Origin: Bradyrhizobium mercantei
GTDB lineage: Bacteria; Pseudomonadota; Alphaproteobacteria; Rhizobiales; Xanthobacteraceae
Direction: 5' to 3'
Assembly (NCBI RefSeq): GCF_001982635.1
Contig: NZ_MKFI01000007.1
Location: 372,001 to 436,000, forward strand
DNA: 64,000 nt
Part shown: piece by piece, positions 55,816 to 62,725 of the stretch
How positions within the stretch are numbered: position 1 is the stretch's first letter
Layout: each line of letters begins with the position of its first letter
The notes under the pieces: generated by a model
What the model saw: only the letters and a program-made list of their open reading frames with translations
What the model was told of the DNA's origin: nothing
Database searches by the model: none
Translations under genes and position numbers: made by a program

Positions 55816-56358
55816 TCAATCAAACAAACTCGGCGTGTGGTTCACCACCGCGCCTTCGATCTGCAGCATCTTCAACTTGGTCACGACGCCGCCATTGGCC
55901 GAGAAGCCGCCGGGTTTGTTGCCCGCCGCCAGCACCCGGTGGCAGGGCACCACGATCGGGCACGGGTTGCGGCCCAAGGCCTGGCCGACGTCGCGTGACA
56001 GCTCGACGCCGCCGAGCTGCTTGGCGATATCGCCATAGGTCATGGTCTTGCCCGGCGGAATCCTGCGCGCGATGTCATAGACGCCGCGGTTGAACTCCGG
56101 CACGCCGTCGAGATCGAGCACGATGTCGGCGAGGTCGTTCGGCTTGCCCGCCAGAAGCTCGATCATGCCGTCGATCGCGTGCTGCACCACGGCCGGCGGC
56201 GCCGCCTCGGTGACGTCGCCATTGCGTTGGGCAATCCGCTTGCGGGTCTTTTCCTCTGATCCCATCGGCAGCTGCACGCCGGTGACGCCGTGCTCGCCCC
56301 AGACGACGCCGCAGGCGCCGATCATGGTCTCGAAGATTGCAAAATGCTGGCCGGTCAT
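55816..56358 (-). CDS. Methylated-DNA--protein-cysteine methyltransferase
   Basis: 180 aa suicide repair protein that takes methyl groups from O6-methylguanine. Acceptor Cys in PCPIVVPCHRVL (PCHR motif) and the HTH around IPPGKTMTYGDIAKQLGG are visible. Single gene between repeats; no adaptation-type regulator domain is fused. Confidence 0.92.
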   Translation of the reverse strand: MTGQHFAIFETMIGACGVVWGEHGVTGVQLPMGSEEKTRKRIAQRNGDVTEAAPPAVVQHAIDGMIELLAGKPNDLADIVLDLDGVPEFNRGVYDIARRIPPGKTMTYGDIAKQLGGVELSRDVGQALGRNPCPIVVPCHRVLAAGNKPGGFSANGGVVTKLKMLQIEGAVVNHTPSLFD

Positions 56359-56513
56359 GGCTCGCTCCAGATGTTCCCTGATATCTCTTTGGGCTCACGT
56401 ATGAGCCTGCTGTTGATCTGAAATCTAGGCTTGGAGAATGTTGCTATCCACCCGAATTCCGTGGGAACTTCGGCTAAATCAACAACATCCCCCGCCCTTC
56501 GCGAGCCCTTAAA

Positions 56514-57323
56514 ATGCACAGCCTCCACGTCAACGGTTTCGACATGCCCTATCTGGATATCGGCCAGGGTCCGCCGCTGGTCTGCGTGCATGGCTCGCTG
56601 TGCGATTTCCGGATCTGGTCGGCAGTGCTTGGTCCGCTGACGCGCCACCATCGCGTGATCGCGGTCAGCCTGCGGCATTTCTTCCCGGCGCATTGGGACG
56701 GCATCGGCGACACCTATTCGATCGCCCAGCATGTCGACGATGTGATCGCCTTCATCGAAAAATTCGACACCAAACCGGTCGACCTGATGGGGCATTCCCG
56801 CGGCGGCCACATCTGCTTCCGTGCCGCGCAGCGGCGGCCGGACCTGCTGCGCAAGCTGATCCTCGCCGAGCCCGGCGGCGAGCTCGACGAGAGCCTTGAT
56901 CCGGACTTCAAGCCTGGCCCCTCGCCGCTGGCCGCGCGCTTTGCGGCATGCGCCGCGGAAATCGCCAAGGGCGATATCGACGGTGGCTTGCAGATCTTCA
57001 TGGACGCGCTCGAAGGCCCCGGCGCCTGGAAGCGGATTCCGGCAACCTCCAAGCAGCTGTTGCGCGACAATGCGACGACGCTGATCGGCCAGACCCGCGA
57101 CCAGCGCCCGCCGTTCTCGAAGGCCGACGCGGAGGCAATCAAGACCCCGACGCTGTTCATCGGCGGCGCCAACACCAAGGGCGTGCTGCCGAAAGTGCTG
57201 CACGCGCTGGCCGCCAATGTGAAGGGTTCGCGCACCGAGATGATCCCGGGCACCACGCACCCGATGTTCGAGCAGGCCCCGCAGCGCTATTGCGAGATCG
57301 TGCTGGAGTTTCTCTCCGCGTAA
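56514..57323 (+). CDS. Alpha/beta-hydrolase
   Basis: 269 aa. Oxyanion HG in VCVHGSLCD, nucleophile elbow GHSRGG, Asp/His end with GTTHPMFEQ. Sequence layout is that of haloperoxidase/epoxide hydrolase-like enzymes. The ATG at 56514 follows GAGCCC; ribosome site weak. Substrate unknown. Confidence 0.88.
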   Translation: MHSLHVNGFDMPYLDIGQGPPLVCVHGSLCDFRIWSAVLGPLTRHHRVIAVSLRHFFPAHWDGIGDTYSIAQHVDDVIAFIEKFDTKPVDLMGHSRGGHICFRAAQRRPDLLRKLILAEPGGELDESLDPDFKPGPSPLAARFAACAAEIAKGDIDGGLQIFMDALEGPGAWKRIPATSKQLLRDNATTLIGQTRDQRPPFSKADAEAIKTPTLFIGGANTKGVLPKVLHALAANVKGSRTEMIPGTTHPMFEQAPQRYCEIVLEFLSA

Positions 57324-57328
57324 GCGAT

Positions 57329-57476
57329 GTACCCTCTCCCCTTGTGGGAGAGGGTGGTGCGATGGCGCGCAGCGACATCGTGCCGGGTGAGGAGTTTCTC
57401 TCCGCGGAGAGACAGACCCCTCACCCGGATCGCATCTGTCGATGCGATCCGACCTCTCCCACAAGGGGAGAGGTGC
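57329..57476. repeat. Long palindromic intergenic repeat, family C copy 2
   Basis: Outer pair ccctctccccttgtgggaga and ctcccacaaggggagaggtg; inner pair ggatcgcatctgtcgatgcg with atcc. Same layout as 48936-49083. Confidence 0.75.
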
Positions 57477-57524
57477 AGTGAGCAAGCCGCAGGTCCTTTC
57501 CCAAGCACAGGGAGAGGGGGAAGA

Positions 57525-57983
57525 TTACACCTTCCACGCACCGACCGGCTGGCGCACCGTAACGTTCAGCCGGTTCCAGACGTTGATCGCCGCGATCCCC
57601 AGCACCAGCGACGCCAGCTGCTGCTCGTCGAAATGCTTGGCGGCCTCGTCCCACACCGCGTCCGTCACCGGATCCTCGCGGTCGCTGAGCCGGGTCACCG
57701 CTTCCGTCAGCGCCAGCGCGGCGCGTTCGGCTTCGGTGAAATAGGGCGTGTCGCGCCAGGCGCCGACCGCGAACAGCCGCTCGTCGGTCTCGCCGGCGCG
57801 CCGGGCGAGCTTCGGGTGCATATCGACACAGACGCTGCAGCCGTTGATCTGGCTGGCGCGCAGATGCACCAGTTCGAGCAGCTTTTCCGGCAGCGCCGGC
57901 TTGGTGCTCTCGCTGAGCGCCTGCAGCGCCTTCATGGCCTCGGGAACAACCATCACCGGGTGGTTCATGCGGGCTTTCATCAT
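57525..57983 (-). CDS. Carboxymuconolactone decarboxylase-family (AhpD-like) protein
   Basis: 152 aa, all-helical CMD fold. Core ELVHLRASQINGCSVCVDMH has the CxxC and the His of AhpD-type redox proteins. CMD-family genes are a typical neighbour and target of ECF41 sigma factors. The gene faces such a sigma gene, and an ECF41-like promoter points at it (58063-58089). GGAGAG precedes the ATG. Confidence 0.9.
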   Translation of the reverse strand: MMKARMNHPVMVVPEAMKALQALSESTKPALPEKLLELVHLRASQINGCSVCVDMHPKLARRAGETDERLFAVGAWRDTPYFTEAERAALALTEAVTRLSDREDPVTDAVWDEAAKHFDEQQLASLVLGIAAINVWNRLNVTVRQPVGAWKV

Positions 57984-58027
57984 GTCACTCTCCTGAGTTG
58001 CCGTTTGACGCCGCGGTGCCGATCTGT

Positions 58028-58054
58028 TGTCACATCGGCCCAGTTTCGTTCGTC
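58028..58054 (+). promoter_or_regulatory. ECF41-type promoter toward the sigma gene
   Basis: TGTCACA (58028-58034), 16 bases, CGTC (58051-58054). As I recall the ECF41 target motif, this is an exact match. It lies about 36 bp before the sigma factor ATG, suggesting autoregulation. Confidence 0.75.
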
Positions 58055-58062
58055 ATAGCCAT

Positions 58063-58089
58063 GACGGAGCGGACAAAGGGAATGTGACC
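58063..58089 (-). promoter_or_regulatory. ECF41-type promoter toward the CMD-family gene
   Basis: On the minus strand GGTCACA (58089-58083), 16 bases, CGTC (58066-58063). One base differs from TGTCACA. The leader to the CMD-family start codon is about 75 nt. Confidence 0.65.
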
Positions 58090-58090
58090 G

Positions 58091-58957
58091 ATGGACGAGA
58101 AAAGGTTTTTGGCCGAGCAGTTCGAAGCCAATCGGCCGCGCCTGCGGGCGGTGGCCTATCGCATGCTGGGCTCGACCGCCGAGGTCGACGACGCCGTGCA
58201 GGAAACCTGGTTGCGGCTCGGCCGCACCGACACCGCGGCGGTCGACAATCTCGGGGGATGGTTGACCACGGTGATCGCGCGGATCTGCCTCGACATGCTG
58301 CGCTCGCGCAAATCGCGCCGCGAGGAGCCGATGGGTTCGCACGTGCCGGAGCCGATCGCGGACAATCCATCCGAGCGCGAGACCGAGATGGCTGACTCCG
58401 TCGGTGCCGCGCTGCTCGTGGTGCTGGAAACACTGGCGCCGGCCGAGCGGCTGGCCTTCGTGTTGCACGACATGTTCGCGGTGCCATTCGAGGAGATCGC
58501 GCCGATCGTCGGGCGTACGCCGGCCGCCGCACGGCAGCTCGCCAGCCGCGCACGGCGTCGCGTCCAGGGCGCGCCGCCCGCGCCGGATGCCGATCTCAGC
58601 CGGCAGCGCGGCATCGTCGAGGCTTTCCTCGCCGCATCGCGCAATGGCGATTTCGAGGGGCTGCTTGCGGTGCTCGCGCCGGATGTCGTGGTGCAAGCCG
58701 ATCAGGCGGCGCAGCGGCTCGGCTCGCTGCCGGTGATCCGCGGCGCCACAGCGGTTGCCGAGAGCTTCAAGGGACGCGCGCAGGCGGCGCGAACCGCATT
58801 GGTCGACGGTGAGATCGGCGTTGCCGTCATCTTCGGCGGCAGGCTGCGCATCGTGCTGCGGGTCACGATTTCGGGCGACCGGATCGCGGCGATCGATGCG
58901 ACCGCCGAACCTGCGCAGATCGAAACATTCGACGTCGAGGTGCTCGACCGCATCTGA
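58091..58957 (+). CDS. ECF41-like sigma factor with SnoaL-type C-terminal domain
   Basis: 288 aa. Sigma region 2 (LRAVAYRMLGSTAEVDDAVQ with ETWLRL), linker with WLTTVIARICLDMLRSRKSR, region 4 (LAPAERLAFVLHDMFAVPFE with EIAPIVGRTPAAARQ), then about 120 residues of NTF2/SnoaL fold. That C-terminal domain acts as a built-in regulator in ECF41. The usual DGGGK motif is DQAAQ here and NPDKL is EPAQI, so control may differ. Divergent from its likely target gene with promoter motifs on both sides. Confidence 0.88.
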   Translation: MDEKRFLAEQFEANRPRLRAVAYRMLGSTAEVDDAVQETWLRLGRTDTAAVDNLGGWLTTVIARICLDMLRSRKSRREEPMGSHVPEPIADNPSERETEMADSVGAALLVVLETLAPAERLAFVLHDMFAVPFEEIAPIVGRTPAAARQLASRARRRVQGAPPAPDADLSRQRGIVEAFLAASRNGDFEGLLAVLAPDVVVQADQAAQRLGSLPVIRGATAVAESFKGRAQAARTALVDGEIGVAVIFGGRLRIVLRVTISGDRIAAIDATAEPAQIETFDVEVLDRI

Positions 58958-59022
58958 CGCGGCTGGAGGCGCGTGGATCACGATGCTAGTCTCTCGCTGC
59001 ATTTTATGCAGGGAGGACAACA

Positions 59023-60279
59023 ATGAAACTATCGGTCAAATTGCTCGCATCGGTCGGCCTGTTCTCGCTTACCGTCGCCTCGTCCTCCGCCCTTGCCGCC
59101 GCGGATGAAAAGCTGCGCGCGGCCGCCGAACAGGCCCAGCCGGCGGTGATCGAAAGCCTGCACGACATGGTGCTGATCGAGTCAGGCTCCAGCGACGTCG
59201 AGGGCCTGAGGAAAATGGCCGATTTCACCGAAGCGCGGCTCAAGGCACTCGGCGCCAAGACTGAACGCCGCAAGACCACGAAGGGCGCCGGCGCCGACAT
59301 GGTGATCGGCACATTCGAAGGCACCGGCAGCAAGAAGCTGATGCTGATCGCGCATATGGACACGGTCTATGAGCACGGCATCCTCGACACCCAGCCCTAC
59401 AAGGTCGACGGCAACCGGATCTACGGGCCCGGCATCGCCGACGACAAGGGCGGCATCGCCGTCATCCTGCATTCGCTCAAGATCCTGAACGATGCGGGCT
59501 GGCGCGACTACGCCAAGCTCACGGTGTCGTTCAATCCGGATGAGGAGGTCGGCTCGATCGGCTCAGGCGAGATCATCGCCGAGCTCGCCGATCAGCACGA
59601 TGTGGTGCTGTCCTGCGAGCCGACGGTGGCGCCGCCGGTCGCCAGGAACGAAAGCCTCCTGCTCGGCGCCAGCGGCACCGCGACCGGAACGCTGGACGTC
59701 AAGGGCAAGGCCTCGCATGCCGGCGCCGCGCCGCAGCTCGGCCGCAATGCGCTGATCGAGCTCGCGCATCAATTGCTCCAGACCCAGGACGTCGCGAAAT
59801 CGATTCCAGGCACGCAGCTGAACTGGACCACCGCGAAGGCCGGCACCGTGCGCAACCAGATCCCCGATCACGCCACCGCCGGCGCCGACATCCGCCTCAC
59901 CATTCCGGACGGCGTGCAGAAGCTGCAGGCCGCGCTCGACGAGAAGGTGAAGAACAGACTGATCGCCGACACCGAGGTGTCGGTGACGGTCGTGGCGGGC
60001 CGCCCGCCCTTCGTCGCTGACGATCGCGGCCGCGCGCTCGCCAAACAGGGACAGGCGATCTATGCCGAGCTCGACCGCACGCTCGATATTGCGGAAATGA
60101 CCGGCGGCGCGACCGACGCCGGCTACGCGGCGCGCAGCGGCAAGGCCGTCGTGGTCGAAAGCTTCGGCCTCGCCGGCTGGGGCTATCACGCCCGCGACGA
60201 ATACATCGACACCAACTCGATCGTGCCGCGGCTCTATCTGATGACGCGAATCCTGATGGAGCTGGGCAAGGCGAAGTAG
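59023..60279 (+). CDS. Exported M20-family metallopeptidase (glutamate carboxypeptidase-like)
   Basis: 418 aa with signal peptide (SVGLFSLTVASSSALAAA). Zinc ligands visible in AHMDTVYEHG, GPGIADDKGG, NPDEEVGSIG and the C-terminal GYHARDEYID. Resembles carboxypeptidase G2, which removes C-terminal Glu from folates or peptides; substrate not certain. GGAGGA precedes the ATG. Confidence 0.9.
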   Translation: MKLSVKLLASVGLFSLTVASSSALAAADEKLRAAAEQAQPAVIESLHDMVLIESGSSDVEGLRKMADFTEARLKALGAKTERRKTTKGAGADMVIGTFEGTGSKKLMLIAHMDTVYEHGILDTQPYKVDGNRIYGPGIADDKGGIAVILHSLKILNDAGWRDYAKLTVSFNPDEEVGSIGSGEIIAELADQHDVVLSCEPTVAPPVARNESLLLGASGTATGTLDVKGKASHAGAAPQLGRNALIELAHQLLQTQDVAKSIPGTQLNWTTAKAGTVRNQIPDHATAGADIRLTIPDGVQKLQAALDEKVKNRLIADTEVSVTVVAGRPPFVADDRGRALAKQGQAIYAELDRTLDIAEMTGGATDAGYAARSGKAVVVESFGLAGWGYHARDEYIDTNSIVPRLYLMTRILMELGKAK

Positions 60280-60556
60280 CGGGGCGGAAGCACTTGCGGG
60301 GAGGCCCGTTGCCAAAATATCGAAAACAACCCCATGCAAAGGAGCCGGTGGCCGGCGTTCGACCAGGCTGCTTGACGCTTTGCTGAGCGATTGCGGCTGG
60401 CTGATCGGGGATATGGTCCTTCGCACCCAAGCCGCAAAACAAGAGGCCGTCCTGATCTGGGCGGCCTCTCGTCTAAACGATCACAGCAACTTGGGGCCTG
60501 TGCACGGCTGTCGCCGGGACCGTCTACCAGCCCGCTTGGCGCATGCGGACCAGTTC

Positions 60557-60667
60557 TCATAAAAGCAGTGCAAGTGCTGCAATAGCGATGGGACAAAGCC
60601 CCAGTATCACGATGCCGGCCCGGAAAAAGACTTCGGCCACGGCATATCCCCACCTGAGGAAACGCAT
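60557..60667 (-). CDS. Possible 36-aa single-helix membrane peptide
   Basis: MRFLRWGYAVAEVFFRAGIV then ILGLCPIAIAALALLL: a basic N-terminus and one long hydrophobic helix. The ribosome binding site is weak. Hydrophobicity over the whole length is unusual for chance in this composition, but the gene is unproven. Confidence 0.35.
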   Translation of the reverse strand: MRFLRWGYAVAEVFFRAGIVILGLCPIAIAALALLL

Positions 60668-60931
60668 CAGTCTAGGTCCGGAACTTTTCTCGCGAAAAGT
60701 GCACTTTGTGCCACTTTCTCCCGAACCGTAATTCTACGGTGCGGCTCGTCACGCGCCCGTCGACGCATTTGACGCACCCGATGCGCCATTACATCCCCGG
60801 CAGATCACCGGAATCGATGCGAACGCCGGATCCGCTCAATCCTTAAAAATGACGATCTATCAATTACTTAACTCCACCGCGAATTGGAGCCTTGACCGCT
60901 CGCGCAACCGGCAGTAGCCTGCCATCCGAAC

Positions 60932-60955
60932 ACGGAATTCCGTATTCCAAATTGG
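60932..60955. promoter_or_regulatory. Palindromes directly upstream of the GntR gene
   Basis: ACGGAATTCCGT (60932-60943) is a perfect 12-bp palindrome; CCAAATTGG (60947-60955) is a second. They end 10 bp before the gntR start, so bound protein would block its own gene. Assignment to this regulator is inference. Confidence 0.4.
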
Positions 60956-60964
60956 ACGGTCGGC

Positions 60965-61639
60965 ATGATCCCGTTGGACCCGCTTCCGAACCTGATCGAC
61001 CAGGTCTATGGGCGATTGCTCGAAGCGATCATCGACCGCTCGCTGCTGCCCGGCCAGCGCATCACCCAGAACGAACTTGCCGAAAAGCTCGGCGTCTCGC
61101 GCCAGCCGATCTCGCACGCGCTGCATCTGCTGCATCGTCAGGGCCTCGTCGCCGAGAGCGGCAAACGCGGCTTCGAGGTGACGCAGCTCGATCCGCAGCG
61201 CATCCGCGAGCTCTATGAGGTCCGCGGCGCCATCGACGCGCTGGCGGCACGGCTTGCGGCAAGACGCGCAAGGGAAGATGCCGCGGCACGCGCGCAGCTC
61301 GAGACCGCGCTCGAAGCCGGCCGCGCGATCGACGACAGCACGCCGCTAGCGCGCCTGATCGCGCTCGACGTCGACTTCCACAGCGCGATCTACCGGCTCG
61401 CCGGCAATTCCGCGATCGAGGAAATGATCGCGCCGCAATGGCCGCATATGCGCCGCTCGATGGCGACCGTGCTCGCCGAGCTCGATTACCGCGACAGCGC
61501 CTGGACCGAACACGAGAGCATTGCCGCGCATATCTTCTCCGGCAATGCCAAAGCAGCGGAGGCTGCGGCGCTGGCGCATGCGCAGACCGCGGGGCGAATG
61601 ACGGAAGAGAAGCTGCGGGCGATCGACGTGGCGGCGTGA
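60965..61639 (+). CDS. GntR-family (FadR/FCD) regulator
   Basis: 224 aa. N-terminal winged HTH with RITQNELAEKLGVSRQPISH, followed by the all-helical FCD domain with metal-binding His residues (ALDVDFHSAIYRLAG, HESIAAHIF). The family binds organic acids. Located before a PhyH dioxygenase and a SAF-domain dehydrogenase, all in one direction, so it may control their pathway. Confidence 0.92.
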   Translation: MIPLDPLPNLIDQVYGRLLEAIIDRSLLPGQRITQNELAEKLGVSRQPISHALHLLHRQGLVAESGKRGFEVTQLDPQRIRELYEVRGAIDALAARLAARRAREDAAARAQLETALEAGRAIDDSTPLARLIALDVDFHSAIYRLAGNSAIEEMIAPQWPHMRRSMATVLAELDYRDSAWTEHESIAAHIFSGNAKAAEAAALAHAQTAGRMTEEKLRAIDVAA

Positions 61640-61648
61640 AATGTAGTC

Positions 61649-61734
61649 GTCATGCCCGGGCTTGACCCGGGCATCCACGACTAGTCTCACCGCTGAGCAA
61701 AAGACGTGGATGGCCGGGTCAAGCCCGGCCATGA
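61649..61734. repeat. Intergenic palindromic repeat, family D copy 3
   Basis: Starts gtcatgcccgggcttgaccc and ends gccgggtcaagcccggccat gac, nearly identical to copy 2 at both ends and different inside. Confidence 0.85.
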
Positions 61735-61767
61735 CGAGCCAATAGAAAACAACAGGAGGAAAGCACC

Positions 61768-62568
61768 ATGAAACTGACCCCGGAGCAGATCGAATTTTTC
61801 CATCGCGAAGGCTGGCTGTTCCTGCCCGAGCTGTTCACCCAGGAAGAGGTCGACTTCCTCGCGCGCGAGGCGGTCGCGATCTATGACGCCAACCGCCCGG
61901 AGGTGTGGCGCGAGAAGAGCGGCGCGCCGCGCACGGCCTTCGCCGCGCATCTCTACAACGAGGCGTTCGGCATCCTCGGCGCGCATCCGCGCATGATCGA
62001 CCCGATCGAGCAGCTGTTCGGTGAGAAGGTCTACATGCACCAGTTCAAGATCAATGCGAAGGCGGCGTTCACCGGCGACGTCTGGCAGTGGCACCAGGAC
62101 TACGGCACCTGGAAGCGCGACGACGGCATGCCGGAGCCGCGCGCGATGAACATCGCGATCTTCCTCGACGAGGTGATGCCGATCAACGGCCCGCTGATGC
62201 TGGTGCCGCAGAGCCAGACCGCGGGCGACCTCAAGGCCTCGCACGATCTCGAAACCACGTCCTACCCGCTGTGGACGCTCGACGAAGAGACGGTGACCCG
62301 GCTCGTCAAGCAGGGCGGCATCGTCGCGCCGACCGGCAAGCCCGGCGGCATGCTGATGTTCCACGGCAATCTGGTGCACGGCTCGAGCGGCAACATCACG
62401 CCCTACCCGCGCAAGATCGTCTACCTGACACTGAACGCGGTCTCGAATTACATCCGCACCCCGACGCGGCCGGATTACATCGCGCACCGCGACTTCACGC
62501 CGATTCAGACCGTGGCCGACGACGCGCTGCTGCGGCTCGCCCGAGCGCCACGGCAGGCGGCGGAGTAG
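61768..62568 (+). CDS. Phytanoyl-CoA dioxygenase-family (EctD-like) protein
   Basis: 266 aa Fe(II)/2-oxoglutarate oxygenase. Iron ligands HxD in WQWHQDYGTW and distal His in FHGNLVHGSSGN, 2-oxoglutarate Arg region TPYPRKIVYL. The HGNLVHGSSGN stretch resembles ectoine hydroxylases, but no ectoine genes are here. GGAGGAAA precedes the ATG. It sits between GntR and SAF-dehydrogenase genes. Confidence 0.9.
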   Translation: MKLTPEQIEFFHREGWLFLPELFTQEEVDFLAREAVAIYDANRPEVWREKSGAPRTAFAAHLYNEAFGILGAHPRMIDPIEQLFGEKVYMHQFKINAKAAFTGDVWQWHQDYGTWKRDDGMPEPRAMNIAIFLDEVMPINGPLMLVPQSQTAGDLKASHDLETTSYPLWTLDEETVTRLVKQGGIVAPTGKPGGMLMFHGNLVHGSSGNITPYPRKIVYLTLNAVSNYIRTPTRPDYIAHRDFTPIQTVADDALLRLARAPRQAAE

Positions 62569-62589
62569 GCTGACGCCTGCCCACAACGT

Positions 62590-62680
62590 CGTCATGCCCG
62601 GGCTTGTCCCGGGCTCCACGTCTTAACATGCTCGCTGCGCCAAAGATGTGGATGGCCGGGACAAGCCCGGCCATGACGGA
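62590..62680. repeat. Intergenic palindromic repeat, family D copy 4
   Basis: Starts gtcatgcccgggcttgtccc and ends gccgggacaagcccggccat gacgg. The change of gacccg to gtcccg on the left and the matching change on the right keep the stem paired. Confidence 0.85.
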
Positions 62681-62725
62681 ATCGAGGCAGCACGACACCT
62701 ATCGACCATCTCTCGGACATCCAAC

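Larger units (their letters stand above)
60280..60964. other. Intergenic region with a putative 36-aa hydrophobic peptide gene and hairpins
   Basis: 685 bases. It contains a hairpin at 60443-60468 (GAGGCCG and CGGCCTC, loop 12) that may end the peptidase transcript, and a palindrome ACTTTTC TCGC GAAAAGT at 60683-60700. It also contains two palindromes just before the GntR gene (see separate entry) and a short minus-strand ORF (see separate entry). No longer gene seen. Confidence 0.5.

Noticed and set aside
61768..62568. Ectoine hydroxylase (ectD)
   Set aside because: Similar iron-site motif, but no ectABC genes nearby and a SAF dehydrogenase follows.
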